64,000 nt of DNA from Hyphomicrobiales bacterium (GTDB lineage Bacteria; Pseudomonadota; Alphaproteobacteria; Rhizobiales; Xanthobacteraceae), in NCBI GenBank assembly GCA_016185205.1, contig JACPOA010000064.1, positions 176,342 through 240,341 of the forward strand. The letters are read 5' to 3'. Below, piece by piece: positions 41,732 to 53,429 of this stretch (position 1 is the first letter of the stretch; the number at the start of each line of letters is the position of its first letter). The translations under genes were made by a program, and so were the position numbers. The notes under the pieces were generated by a model. It made no database searches. It was not told the DNA's origin and worked only from the letters and a program-made list of their open reading frames with translations.

Positions 41732-42796
41732 ATGTCCACTTTCGAACGCTACCTCACCGTTTGGGTTGCGCTTTGCATCATTGTTGGGATCGCACTGGGG
41801 CACTTCTTTCCCACGCTATTCCACGTCATCGGTGCGGCCGAGATCGCCAAGGTCAACATGCCGGTGGCCGTGCTGATCTGGCTGATGATCATTCCCATGC
41901 TGGTGAAGATCGATTTCGCGGCGCTGTCGCGGGTCAAAGAACATTGGCGGGGTATCGGCGTCACGCTCTTCATCAATTGGGCGGTGAAACCGTTCTCGAT
42001 GGCGGCCCTCGGCTGGCTGTTCATCGGCTGGCTGTTCAAGCCCTATCTGCCGGCGGACCAGATCAACAGCTATATCGCCGGCCTCATTTTGCTGGCGGCG
42101 GCGCCGTGCACCGCGATGGTGTTTGTGTGGAGCAACTTGTGCGACGGCGAGCCGCACTTCACGCTGAGCCAGGTTGCGCTCAACGACGTGATCATGGTGT
42201 TCGCCTTTGCGCCGATCGTGGGACTTCTGCTCGGCCTGTCGGCGATCACCGTGCCGTGGGAGACGTTGCTGCTTTCGGTCGTGCTCTACATCGTGGTGCC
42301 GGTCATCATGGCGCAGATCGTTCGACGCAGCGTGCTCGCGGGCGGCGGCAGCGACGCGCTCGCGCGGCTCCTGTCCACGCTGCAGCCGGTTTCGCTGGTG
42401 GCGTTGCTGGCGACGCTGGTGCTGCTGTTCGGCTTTCAGGGCGAGCAGATCTTGGCGCAGCCCTTGATCATCGCGATTTTGGCCGTGCCGATCCTGATCC
42501 AGGTCTATTTCAATTCGGGGCTGGCTTATCTGCTCAATCGCGCTGCCGGCGAGGCGCATTGCGTGGCTGCGCCATCGGCGCTCATCGGCGCCAGCAACTT
42601 CTTCGAACTGGCGGTTGCCGCCGCGATCAGCCTGTTCGGCTTCAACTCGGGCGCGGCGCTGGCGACGGTGGTCGGCGTGTTGATCGAGGTGCCGGTCATG
42701 CTGTCGGTGGTGAGAATCGTGAACGGCACGCGCGGATGGTACGAGGCGGGCGCCACGGTGCGCCGGCGCATCGCCAGCGAAAAGGCCGGCGGCTGA
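41732..42796 (+). CDS. acr3: ACR3 family arsenite efflux permease
   Basis: The 354-residue protein has ten membrane segments. It carries the ACR3 signature around IPMLVKIDFAAL, NWAVKPFSMAAL, the conserved Cys in LLAAAPCTAMVFVWSNL and the second in AHCVAAPSALIGASNFFELA. It expels arsenite using the proton gradient. The upstream frame extension inside arsC is dismissed. No arsA or arsM is visible, so detoxification follows the simple reduction-export route. Confidence 0.95.
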   Translation: MSTFERYLTVWVALCIIVGIALGHFFPTLFHVIGAAEIAKVNMPVAVLIWLMIIPMLVKIDFAALSRVKEHWRGIGVTLFINWAVKPFSMAALGWLFIGWLFKPYLPADQINSYIAGLILLAAAPCTAMVFVWSNLCDGEPHFTLSQVALNDVIMVFAFAPIVGLLLGLSAITVPWETLLLSVVLYIVVPVIMAQIVRRSVLAGGGSDALARLLSTLQPVSLVALLATLVLLFGFQGEQILAQPLIIAILAVPILIQVYFNSGLAYLLNRAAGEAHCVAAPSALIGASNFFELAVAAAISLFGFNSGAALATVVGVLIEVPVMLSVVRIVNGTRGWYEAGATVRRRIASEKAGG

Positions 42797-42818
42797 CGCT
42801 GGCTCTGGCGCGCGTCAA

Positions 42819-43754
42819 TCAACTCTCCTTATCGATCTGCCCGCCGTCATAGCCGCAGGCGATGCGGCCCAGTCGTGCGCGAAATTCATCGCTGTCGAGG
42901 GAACGCGCCGACGTGTCCATGGCCGCGTTGTCCGTCGGCCGGCCGCCGCGCTTGAGGATGTCCGCGACCAACTCGCGGTCCAGATGTGGCAAGATCGACC
43001 AGAAGCCGCGCGCCAGAATTTGCGTCAGCGCATGATCCGGGTGCTGCGGGTTTTCCGGCGCGCGGCCGATTTCATACATATGGCGAACCAAATTCCATGC
43101 CGCCCGCTCGGTTGGCATTCGCGCGGCGATCTCGGGCTGTTCCTGCGCGACATAAAACCGGTTGAGCGTATCGAACAGCGCAAACGTGTAGCCCTGCGCG
43201 AGCAGGTATGGCTCCCACTGATCCCATGACGGTTCGCCCGATCCCGGCGCGATCGCCTCCACGACGACGACCTTCGGCCGGAACCGGCGCCAGTCGCCGC
43301 TGCGCAGAACGTCGGCTTCGGCGCCCTCGACATCGACCTTGAGGAAATCGATCGAACTGAGGCGATGATCGTCGCAGAGCTTGGCAAGACTGATGGTCGG
43401 CAGTTGAACCGTCCGATACGCGGCGCCGAATGCACCGGCCGCGCGCGCATATTGTTCGACGGTCGTCGACAGGCCATGAAAGCGGTCGAAGACGTGGAAG
43501 TCGCTGACGCCGCTTTTGGTGCCGACCAGCGCGCAAACGCTAGCGTCGCGCGGGCGCAGCCGCGCATACAGATCGACGAGATGGCGTTGCGGCTCGACCG
43601 CGAGGCCTTGCCAGCCGCGTTCGTAGAACCAGAAGGAAACATTATCGGCCACCGGATGCCCGGCGCCGATATCGATATAGCTGCCGGTCGCTTGCCCGGC
43701 GAAGGCAAGCGACAGATGATAATCTTCCATGTTTTGCGTGTAGGAAAGATTCAT
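42819..43754 (-). CDS. FkbM-family methyltransferase
   Basis: The 311-residue protein has the SAM-binding segment YIDIGAGHPVADNVSFWFYERGW (first Gly-rich motif near residues 27-32), then VDLYARLRPRD, the FkbM-type IDFLKVDVEGAEADVLRSGDW (about 135-155), and a C-terminal helical tail. FkbM-type enzymes methylate sugar or polyketide hydroxyls. Here the substrate is unknown, and surface polysaccharide modification is plausible. The first 87 codons are duplicated at 44869-45130. The start matches that copy. Confidence 0.85.
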   Translation of the reverse strand: MNLSYTQNMEDYHLSLAFAGQATGSYIDIGAGHPVADNVSFWFYERGWQGLAVEPQRHLVDLYARLRPRDASVCALVGTKSGVSDFHVFDRFHGLSTTVEQYARAAGAFGAAYRTVQLPTISLAKLCDDHRLSSIDFLKVDVEGAEADVLRSGDWRRFRPKVVVVEAIAPGSGEPSWDQWEPYLLAQGYTFALFDTLNRFYVAQEQPEIAARMPTERAAWNLVRHMYEIGRAPENPQHPDHALTQILARGFWSILPHLDRELVADILKRGGRPTDNAAMDTSARSLDSDEFRARLGRIACGYDGGQIDKES

Positions 43755-43755
43755 G
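43494..43755 (-). repeat. 262-bp repeat, copy in the intact FkbM gene
   Basis: It aligns without gaps to 44869-45130 with 16 differences counted by eye (about 94% identity), same orientation. The copies bracket the GGDEF gene. Confidence 0.9.
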
Positions 43756-43903
43756 CGGCGTACCCTGTCGAATTCGACGCGCAACCTGGCGCTACCGGCG
43801 ATCATGTCGCCACCGTATTTCGTTCGGATAAGCCGGCCAAATCAATTCGTTAACGTTGGTTTAACGAGATTGCTGGTAAGCAGTGTTATCCTGCGGGGTC
43901 CCT

Positions 43904-44839
43904 ATGCAGATCGTGCTTGTCGACCCGAGTCGCACTGTGCGCCGGATTATTACCGATCTTGTGCAACAGTGGGAATTCAATGTCTGCGCGTTTGCCGACG
44001 GGGTGGAGGCACTCTCCTATATTCAACATAACGATAGCGTCCGTGTTCTCCTAACGAGCGCCGAACTGCCATCCATGTCCGGCGTCGATCTATGCGTGCA
44101 GGCACGCGCGATCCTGGAGAATCGGCGGCCGCTCTACATCATCGTGATGTCGTCCAACGACGAATACACCAAATGTGTTCAGGCGTTGAATAACGGCGCG
44201 GACGAATTTATCAGGAAGCCGCCGATCGCGGAGGAGCTTCGCGCGCGATTGCGAACCGCGGATCGCGTGACTTCGTTGCAAAGCGAGCTGGTGAGGCTTG
44301 CGAGCACCGATTATTTGACCGGATTACTTAATCGTCGCGCTTTCTTTGAAAATGCCGCCAAGCTGGTCGCGCAGGCGAGGCACGGACAAGCGGTGTCGGT
44401 CGTGATGTTCGATCTCGATCATTTCAAACAGATCAACGACACGCATGGCCACGATATCGGCGACGCGGTGTTGAAGCGTGTTGCTGCGGAGATCGCGCCG
44501 TTGCGCGGGTCCGCCGGACGGCTGGGCGGCGAGGAATTCGCATTGCTGATGGAAGGCGAACTGTCCGATGCCGTCGAGGTCGCACAAGAGTTGAGGCGTA
44601 GCATCGAAAAACTGAAAATCTTTGCCGGTGAGCAAATGGTGGCCGTGACTTGCAGCTTCGGTGTCGCCGAATGGGAAGCGGGTGACACCATAGACGTTCT
44701 TCTCAGGCGGGCCGACATGGCGTTGTATGAAGCCAAACGCACCGGCCGCAACAAGGTCGTCGTTGCCGATAGCTATGCGCTTTCCGATCAGCACGAAAAA
44801 TGGCGCGGCGCGGCGCGCACCTTACGCCGGCCTCGCTAA
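43904..44839 (+). CDS. diguanylate cyclase with degenerate receiver domain (REC-GGDEF)
   Basis: The 311-residue protein has an N-terminal receiver-like domain and a C-terminal GGDEF domain with the active motif GGEEF at 208-212 and FDLDHFKQINDTHGH, so it should make cyclic di-GMP. In the receiver, the phospho-acceptor Asp is Ser52 (LLTSAELPSM) and the second acidic residue of the usual DD pair is Pro8 (LVDPSR), while the Lys in FIRKPP is kept. Phosphorylation control is therefore unlikely. The RxxD inhibitory site before GGEEF is also absent. The gene lies between two copies of an FkbM 5' segment. Confidence 0.92.
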   Translation: MQIVLVDPSRTVRRIITDLVQQWEFNVCAFADGVEALSYIQHNDSVRVLLTSAELPSMSGVDLCVQARAILENRRPLYIIVMSSNDEYTKCVQALNNGADEFIRKPPIAEELRARLRTADRVTSLQSELVRLASTDYLTGLLNRRAFFENAAKLVAQARHGQAVSVVMFDLDHFKQINDTHGHDIGDAVLKRVAAEIAPLRGSAGRLGGEEFALLMEGELSDAVEVAQELRRSIEKLKIFAGEQMVAVTCSFGVAEWEAGDTIDVLLRRADMALYEAKRTGRNKVVVADSYALSDQHEKWRGAARTLRRPR

Positions 44840-45129
44840 AGCTCGCATCGTAGCGATATCCTGCTTACGTGGAAGTTGGTGATGCCGCTGCGCGTGCCGA
44901 CCAGCGCGCAAACGCTAGCGTCGCGCGGGCGCACCCGGGCATACAGATCGACGAGATGGCGTTGCGGCTCGACCGCGATGCCTTGCCACCCGCGTTCGTA
45001 GAACCAGAAGGAAACATTGTCGGCCACCGGATGCCCGGCGCCGATATCGATATTGCTGCCGGTCGCTTGCCCGGCGAAGGCGAGCGACAGATGATAATCT
45101 TCCATGTTTTGCGCGTAGGACAGATTCAT
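44836..45129 (-). pseudogene. truncated copy of the FkbM methyltransferase gene
   Basis: This 97-codon frame repeats the N-terminal 87 residues of the gene at 42819-43754 with few changes (MNLSYAQNMEDYHLSLAFAG...), then runs on for about ten unrelated codons into the end of the GGDEF gene. It contains the first SAM motif only and lacks the remaining two-thirds, so it cannot be a working enzyme. Confidence 0.88.
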
Positions 45130-45130
45130 G
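44869..45130 (-). repeat. 262-bp repeat, copy in the truncated FkbM gene
   Basis: Partner of 43494-43755. The similarity stops abruptly 30 nt after the GGDEF stop codon. Confidence 0.9.
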
Positions 45131-45235
45131 TTTCATCATCTGTCAAGTTTGATGCTCAACGCGTCGCGACCATGCGCCGACCTTGTTTGATCTTATAGCG
45201 CGGCCTCCGTTAAGATCGCCCGGAGGTCAATTTCC

Positions 45236-45982
45236 ATGGATACCTGGTGGCTTTTCTTCGCCGTCGGATTCGTAGCACAACTGGTCGACGGCGCGCTCGG
45301 CATGGCCTATGGCGTGCTGACGAACACCGCGCTGCTGGCCATCGGCCTGCCGCCGGCACAGGCGAGCGCGCTGGTTCATACCGCCGAAATCTTCACCACC
45401 GGCGCATCGGCGGCTTCGCACATCTATCATCGCAATGTGGACTGGCGGATGGTGGCGCGCCTCGGCGTGACCGGGGTGCTGGGCGCCATCCTGGGCGCCT
45501 GGATTCTATCGAATGTCGACGTCACTGCCGCGCGCCGGTTCGTCTACGGCTATTTGCTGTTCATGGGACTCTATATTCTCTGGAAATCGATGCGGATCGC
45601 GCTGGCCCCGCGCAAGCTCGCCGGCTGGACGGGGCCGCTCGGATTTGTCGCAGGATTTCTCGACGCGAGCGGCGGTGGCGGCTGGGGACCGATGACGACC
45701 TCGACGCTCGTCGGCTCGGGGCATGCGCCGCGCCACGCCGTGGGCTCGGTCAATACCACCGAATTCTTCGTGACCGTCGCAGCGGCGACCACATTCTTTG
45801 CGGAACTTGGCGCCTCGGCGCTGGAGCACCTCATTCCACTCGTTCTTGGCGGCGTGCTGGCGGCGCCATTCGGGGGCTGGGTGGTCAAGCGCGTGCCGGC
45901 GCGGGGTCTGATGACCGCCATGGGCCTGTTGATCGTGACGCTCTCGATCGTGCAGCTTTTCCGTGCGTTCCGGGCGCTCTAG
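45236..45982 (+). CDS. TauE/SafE family sulfite/organosulfonate exporter-like permease
   Basis: The 248-residue protein has about eight membrane segments. It shows the TauE/SafE start FFAVGFVAQLVDGALGMAYGV and the second half-repeat with GFLDASGGGGWGPMTTSTLV, the paired Gly-rich motifs of the family. It may export sulfite or sulfoacetate, but many members have other anions as substrates. CGGAGG lies 12 nt before the ATG. Confidence 0.9.
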   Translation: MDTWWLFFAVGFVAQLVDGALGMAYGVLTNTALLAIGLPPAQASALVHTAEIFTTGASAASHIYHRNVDWRMVARLGVTGVLGAILGAWILSNVDVTAARRFVYGYLLFMGLYILWKSMRIALAPRKLAGWTGPLGFVAGFLDASGGGGWGPMTTSTLVGSGHAPRHAVGSVNTTEFFVTVAAATTFFAELGASALEHLIPLVLGGVLAAPFGGWVVKRVPARGLMTAMGLLIVTLSIVQLFRAFRAL

Positions 45983-46075
45983 CTAGCCCTTGCGCCACTG
46001 CTTGAGCATCGGAAGCACGACGTAAATCAGCGCGATGCTGACGATGAGAAATCGAACGGCGAAATGCGGGTCCAT
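45983..46075 (-). CDS. 30-residue putative membrane microprotein
   Basis: The frame reads MDPHFAVRFLIVSIALIYVV... and ends KQWRKG: one membrane segment followed by a basic tail. It ends next to the TauE stop codon (convergent, no gap). Conservation cannot be judged here; it is too short for standard gene finders. Confidence 0.4.
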   Translation of the reverse strand: MDPHFAVRFLIVSIALIYVVLPMLKQWRKG

Positions 46076-46388
46076 CGACCAGTTTCCCTTGACGTCAAAC
46101 CCGTCCCGGCCACCCCCGATCGATGCCTTTTTTCAGAGGTCCGGTATCCGCGGATGTGGATGAAACTTTAGTCGTGGTCGCTGCAGGGCGGCTTTGAGCT
46201 AAATCAAGGAAAAGTGGGAGGTTGCAACCCGCCAGAACGCGAAAGAGGCCGCTAACCAGGCGGCTTGATCCCGACGACCATCGCACCAAACCGCGCAGAA
46301 TAAGTGACAACCATCCGGGCATAACCCCGCTGAATAGGTTAAGTTGCGGCTCTCGGTATGAGTCTCGGCAACCGGCGGAGACGTAACG
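46076..46388. other. intergenic region without recognised gene
   Basis: The 313-nt stretch contains a small gccgc/gcggc hairpin (46248-46264). No gene or larger repeat is recognised. Confidence 0.35.
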
Positions 46389-46580
46389 ATGGGCGGCGAT
46401 GAGAAGCGGTCTGGTATCGGGCGGCGTGCTGGGGACGAAAGGCGGTCCGGGGTCGACACGCGGTCGGACGAGGAAAAACGGCGATTAGGCGAGAGGCGAA
46501 CGGGCGAGGATAGACGGTCCGGCGTGGATCGGCGCTTGGAGAAGGGGCCCGATGGCCCTGGCAAAAAGGGCAAGTCCTAA
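46389..46580 (+). CDS. small Arg-rich repeat protein
   Basis: The 63-residue hydrophilic protein has repeated RRSG/RR-x-G-E-x-R units (ERRSGVDTRSDEEKRRLGER, then GEDRRSGVDRRL). Small proteins with such repeats are common in Bradyrhizobium-like genomes, but their function is unknown to me. They look disordered and may bind nucleic acid or phosphate groups. The codon usage and repeat give confidence that it is real. Confidence 0.6.
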   Translation: MGGDEKRSGIGRRAGDERRSGVDTRSDEEKRRLGERRTGEDRRSGVDRRLEKGPDGPGKKGKS

Positions 46581-46692
46581 GTTCAAAAGGGACCCGTGGG
46601 CCGGGGAGGGGTCGAAAGCCAACGCGGCTTTCGTTCGATGATGCGAACGAAAACGAAGAAGCGGCCGATACCGAAAAAGGTCTGTCATGAAC

Positions 46693-46735
46693 GAGGCCGC
46701 CAACTGATGGGTGGATGGCCCCCTGAGGCGGCCTC
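46693..46735. repeat. inverted repeat downstream of the small secreted-protein gene
   Basis: gaggccgcc (46693-46701) and ggcggcctc (46727-46735) are perfectly complementary over 9 bp. The 14-mer gaggccgccaactg recurs at 47116-47129 upstream of recA. Confidence 0.5.
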
Positions 46736-46748
46736 GATTGGTTGCCTG

Positions 46749-46982
46749 TTAGCGCCAGCCGGGGGGTGACGTGCGGGAAGCGCCCCAACCGACCTTCTTG
46801 CCTTTGCTCCACCCCGGCGGGACTTGAGCACCATGCCAGCCGGTCTTCTTGCCCTGGCTGAAACCATGCGGCGCCCCGCCACCGCCGCCAGGACCCTTTG
46901 CCGAGGCAATGGTGGCGGTTGCGGCGGCCAATGTCAGCGACAAGGCCGTGACGATGGCGGCTCGTGCAAATGATGTGCGCAT
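46749..46982 (-). CDS. small secreted Gly/Lys/Trp-rich protein
   Basis: The 77-residue protein has a signal peptide (residues 1-28, ending IASAKG). The mature part is Gly- and Lys-rich with two repeats of the form G-x-SKGKK-x-GW (GFSQGKKTGWHG and GWSKGKKVGWG). It is probably periplasmic or secreted, with unknown function. An inverted repeat at 46693-46735 lies beyond its stop and could act as its terminator. Confidence 0.6.
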   Translation of the reverse strand: MRTSFARAAIVTALSLTLAAATATIASAKGPGGGGGAPHGFSQGKKTGWHGAQVPPGWSKGKKVGWGASRTSPPGWR

Positions 46983-47284
46983 TGTGAGCTCCTTTGTTAT
47001 GGAGCCAATGCGCCGGCAGGCACTAACGTTCCTCGGTTCCGCAAACTAGGACACCCCGAATTTTGGAACCGGCCATGGGGGGCAAAACAGGTCAGGTCCG
47101 CGGTTCCAAATGAAAGAGGCCGCCAACTGGGAGGAGTCGAAAGGGGCCAGTACCATTATCCCTAAAAGAACATATTGCGAACAGAGAACAAATAGTGTAC
47201 AGTGCCTCCTTCAGTCGATCCCGGCACCCGTAGCGGTTGCTGCGTTGTCGGGGGTCGAATCTAAGGCCATAAGGAGCGCGGACC
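46983..47284. other. recA upstream region
   Basis: The 302-nt region holds the SOS box (47168-47182), a second gaggccgccaactg copy (47116-47129) and a repeated ggttcc motif around 47034 and 47103. No gene is seen. Confidence 0.5.
47168..47182 (-). promoter_or_regulatory. alphaproteobacterial SOS box (LexA site) of recA
   Basis: GAAC-N7-GAAC reads GTTC-N7-GTTC on the minus strand, the LexA consensus of this class. It lies about 100 nt before the recA start; a further GAAC follows at 47186. Confidence 0.85.
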
Positions 47285-48373
<1,089 letters not shown>

Positions 48374-48403
48374 AAGGATGCGGGCACGCCGGCCGCTAGC
48401 GAC

Positions 48404-48805
48404 TTGACGCTAGCGTCCGGTGCCGGTCACGGCGACGAGGGTGACGCCTCGTTCCAAGGACCGGCGCAGGAGCAGATCGAGACGCTTCCTGCACAGCCCA
48501 AGCCGACCAAGCCTGAAACAGCAACGTCCGACGGCGCGGCAAGCTCCGTGATCGCGCTTGCGGCGCGGACCACGAAGCGAGAAGCGGCTGAAGCGACAGC
48601 CGTCGCACGCGCGGCCGAGGGTCGCGTGACAGTTCGCCCCAAGCCTGAAAAACGCAAGAACGCCAAGGAAAGGGCCAAGGAGAAGTACGCCAAGAAAAAC
48701 ACCAAGGACAGGACCACGCCGGATACGACGGCAAAGGCGAAGTCCAAGGTGGATCAAAAGGCGGACACCAAGGCCAAGAAGAGCAAGGCGACCCAAGCCG
48801 CTTAA
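48404..48805 (+). CDS. low-complexity Lys/Ala-rich frame, doubtful gene
   Basis: A 133-codon frame downstream of recA starts at TTG, carries ordinary high-GC codon use and yields a Lys/Ala/Glu/Thr-rich disordered protein (KNAKERAKEKYAKKN and KSKVDQKADTKAKK). It could be a histone-H1-like or linker protein. The opposite strand also has open frames here. I list it with low confidence. Confidence 0.3.
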   Translation: MTLASGAGHGDEGDASFQGPAQEQIETLPAQPKPTKPETATSDGAASSVIALAARTTKREAAEATAVARAAEGRVTVRPKPEKRKNAKERAKEKYAKKNTKDRTTPDTTAKAKSKVDQKADTKAKKSKATQAA

Positions 48806-48908
48806 TGGGCCGCCTGAGTTTGAGTAGCGTGTAAACGCATCGCCCCCGTCGGCACCCGGCTGCGTAAAGCGGCCGCCACCGAGGACGGGGGCGACGTGCG
48901 TTTTTAAT

Positions 48909-49170
48909 CCCTCCCGCAAAGCGGGGAGGGTGGCCGCTCGCGCCAGCGAGCGGTCGGGTGGGGTAGCACAAGCGGCATTCGCGCTTTCCCTCCCCCCTTG
49001 TGGGAGAGGGTGGCATAGCGAATGCGCAGCATTCGCGTACTTTCAGGAAGAACGGCCAGCGCGAAGCGCTGGCCTATGCGCGGAGCGATAGCGAGCACGA
49101 GCCGGGGTCGGAGTTTGCGGTTGGCGCTGACCCGCCCTCGCTTCGCTCGGGCCCCCTCTCCCACAAGGGG
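48909..49170. repeat. composite GC-rich palindromic repeat
   Basis: Blocks such as ccctcccgcaaagcggggag, cttgtgggagaggg and its complement ccctctcccacaagg, and agcgcgaagcgct make a long imperfect inverted repeat. It looks like a mosaic intergenic repeat rather than coding DNA. Confidence 0.6.
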
Positions 49171-49280
49171 AAGATCAACCTGCGGCAATGCCATTCCTGG
49201 ACTTCCCCCACCCCCGCCGCTAAATAGCCCTTGAAACATCAAGCGGGGCGGGGATTTCGTATTCCCGCCCGTGCTTTGAG

Positions 49281-49352
49281 GCGCATGATCCCGAAAAGCT
49301 TGTCCTCGATGTGATCGGGGATGGGAACCGGTTTTCGGAAAAGATCATGCGC
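49281..49352. repeat. short palindromic intergenic repeat (family 1, copy 2)
   Basis: gcgcatgat ... atcatgcgc ends enclose cccgaaaagctt, gatgtgatcggg and accggttttcggaa. It shares ends and core with 23892-23939 but has a longer centre. Confidence 0.85.
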
Positions 49353-49386
49353 AAACAAAATTAGGGACTGCGAGCAGCGTTTTTCC

Positions 49387-52044
<2,658 letters not shown>

Positions 52045-52115
52045 TCGACCGCAAAGCCTTCAGCCGAATCGTGTTGTATCGATAGTGCGTCCGCTACCAG
52101 CAGGGTGCCCGCGCC

Positions 52116-53318
52116 ATGGCACGCGACAGACTGAAAGATATCCGGCGGCGCGTCTATCTGGCGCTTGAGCAGGGCCCGGTGGGCGAGCGCGCCGGTGCGG
52201 TGGTCGACCGGCTGCTGGTCGTGCTCATCGTGATCAATCTGGTCGCGGTTGCGCTTGAATCGGTGCCCGATATCGGCGCCCGCTATGCGTTTACTTTCGA
52301 GCTGATCGAATATGTCTCGCTCGCCGTCTTCACCGTCGAATACGGCCTGCGGCTGTGGGTCGCGGTCGAGCATGGACCGCACCAGCATCTGTCCGGCATG
52401 CGTGCGCGGCTGAAATACGCGCTCAGCCCCGCCGGGCTGATCGATCTCGCCGCCGTGCTGCCGTTCTGGTTCGCCATGGTGCTGCCGGCGGATTTCCGTT
52501 TCGTGCTGATCTTCCGCATGGTGCGTTTCTTCAAGATCGCGCGCTATTCGCCGGCCATGCGCTCGCTGCTCGACGTGCTCTATCAGGAGCGGCGCGCGCT
52601 GTTCGGCTGCCTGGTGATCACGCTGGGCACCTCGCTGGTGGCCGCCGCCCTGATGCATCTGGCCGAAGGCAAGGTGCAGCCGGACAAGCTCGGCACCATT
52701 CCCGACGCGCTGTGGTGGTCGATCGTGACCGTCGGCACCATCGGCTATGGCGACGTGGTGCCGGTGACCGCGCTCGGCAAGCTGATCGCCACCGGCACCA
52801 TCTTCCTCGGCCTGATCATGATGGCGCTGCCGATCGGCATCATCGCGACGGCGTTTTCCGAGCAGATCCACCGCCGCGATTTCATCGTCACCTGGGGCAT
52901 GATCGCGCGCGTGCCGCTGTTCGCCGAGCTCGATGCCGGCGAGATTGCCGACATCATGCAGCTGTTGCGCGCGCAATTGGCGGAAGCCGGCGAGGTGATC
53001 GTGCGCAAGGGCGACGCCGCGCATTCGATGTATTTCATCGCCGAAGGCGAGGTCGAGGTGGCGCTGAAGAAGCAGAACGTGCGGCTCGGCGTCGGCCAGT
53101 TCTTCGGCGAGGTGGCGGTGCTGCGGCGCGCGCGCCGCTCGGCCACCGCCACCGCGCTCTGCCGCACCAGCCTGCTGGTGCTCGACGCGCAGAATCTGCA
53201 CGCGTTGATGCAGCGCGATCCGCGCATCGCCAAGCGCATCAAGGACGTGGTGGAAAAGCGCGTCGGCCGCGAGGTGATCTCGCCCAAGGGCGATATCGTG
53301 ACCGAGGAGATTAAGTGA
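52116..53318 (+). CDS. cyclic nucleotide-gated potassium channel (MloK1-like)
   Basis: The 400-residue protein has six membrane segments (S1-S6, residues about 25-245). S4 is lightly charged (FRMVRFFKIARYS), and the selectivity filter TVGTIGYGD (about residue 210) precedes S6. A C-terminal cyclic-nucleotide-binding domain follows, with GEVIVRKGDAAHSMYFI and the phosphate-binding cassette FFGEVAVLRRARRSATA. It resembles MlotiK1 of Mesorhizobium loti, a cAMP-gated K+ channel without the eukaryotic C-linker. The gene stands alone 71 nt after alaS. Confidence 0.93.
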   Translation: MARDRLKDIRRRVYLALEQGPVGERAGAVVDRLLVVLIVINLVAVALESVPDIGARYAFTFELIEYVSLAVFTVEYGLRLWVAVEHGPHQHLSGMRARLKYALSPAGLIDLAAVLPFWFAMVLPADFRFVLIFRMVRFFKIARYSPAMRSLLDVLYQERRALFGCLVITLGTSLVAAALMHLAEGKVQPDKLGTIPDALWWSIVTVGTIGYGDVVPVTALGKLIATGTIFLGLIMMALPIGIIATAFSEQIHRRDFIVTWGMIARVPLFAELDAGEIADIMQLLRAQLAEAGEVIVRKGDAAHSMYFIAEGEVEVALKKQNVRLGVGQFFGEVAVLRRARRSATATALCRTSLLVLDAQNLHALMQRDPRIAKRIKDVVEKRVGREVISPKGDIVTEEIK

Positions 53319-53322
53319 ATGA

Positions 53323-53407
53323 CTGTCATCGCCCGCGCAGGCGGGCGATCCAGTAATCGCGGCGCTACTGGGGGTACTGGATGCCCCGCTTTCGCGGGGC
53401 ATGACAG
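53323..53407. repeat. double-hairpin intergenic repeat between convergent genes
   Basis: ctgtcat/atgacag ends enclose two hairpins, tcgcccgc-gcag-gcgggcga and gccccgc-ttt-gcggggc. It probably ends transcription of both the channel gene and icd. Confidence 0.75.
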
Positions 53408-53429
53408 TTTGATTTTGTGGCGCTGACTA

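Larger units (their letters stand above)
48806..49386. other. repeat-filled intergenic region between recA and alaS
   Basis: The 581-nt region carries an imperfect hairpin (cgcccccgtc ... gacgggggcg, about 48841-48893), a complex GC-rich palindromic repeat (48909-49170) and one palindromic element of family 1 (49281-49352). No gene is recognised. Confidence 0.6.
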
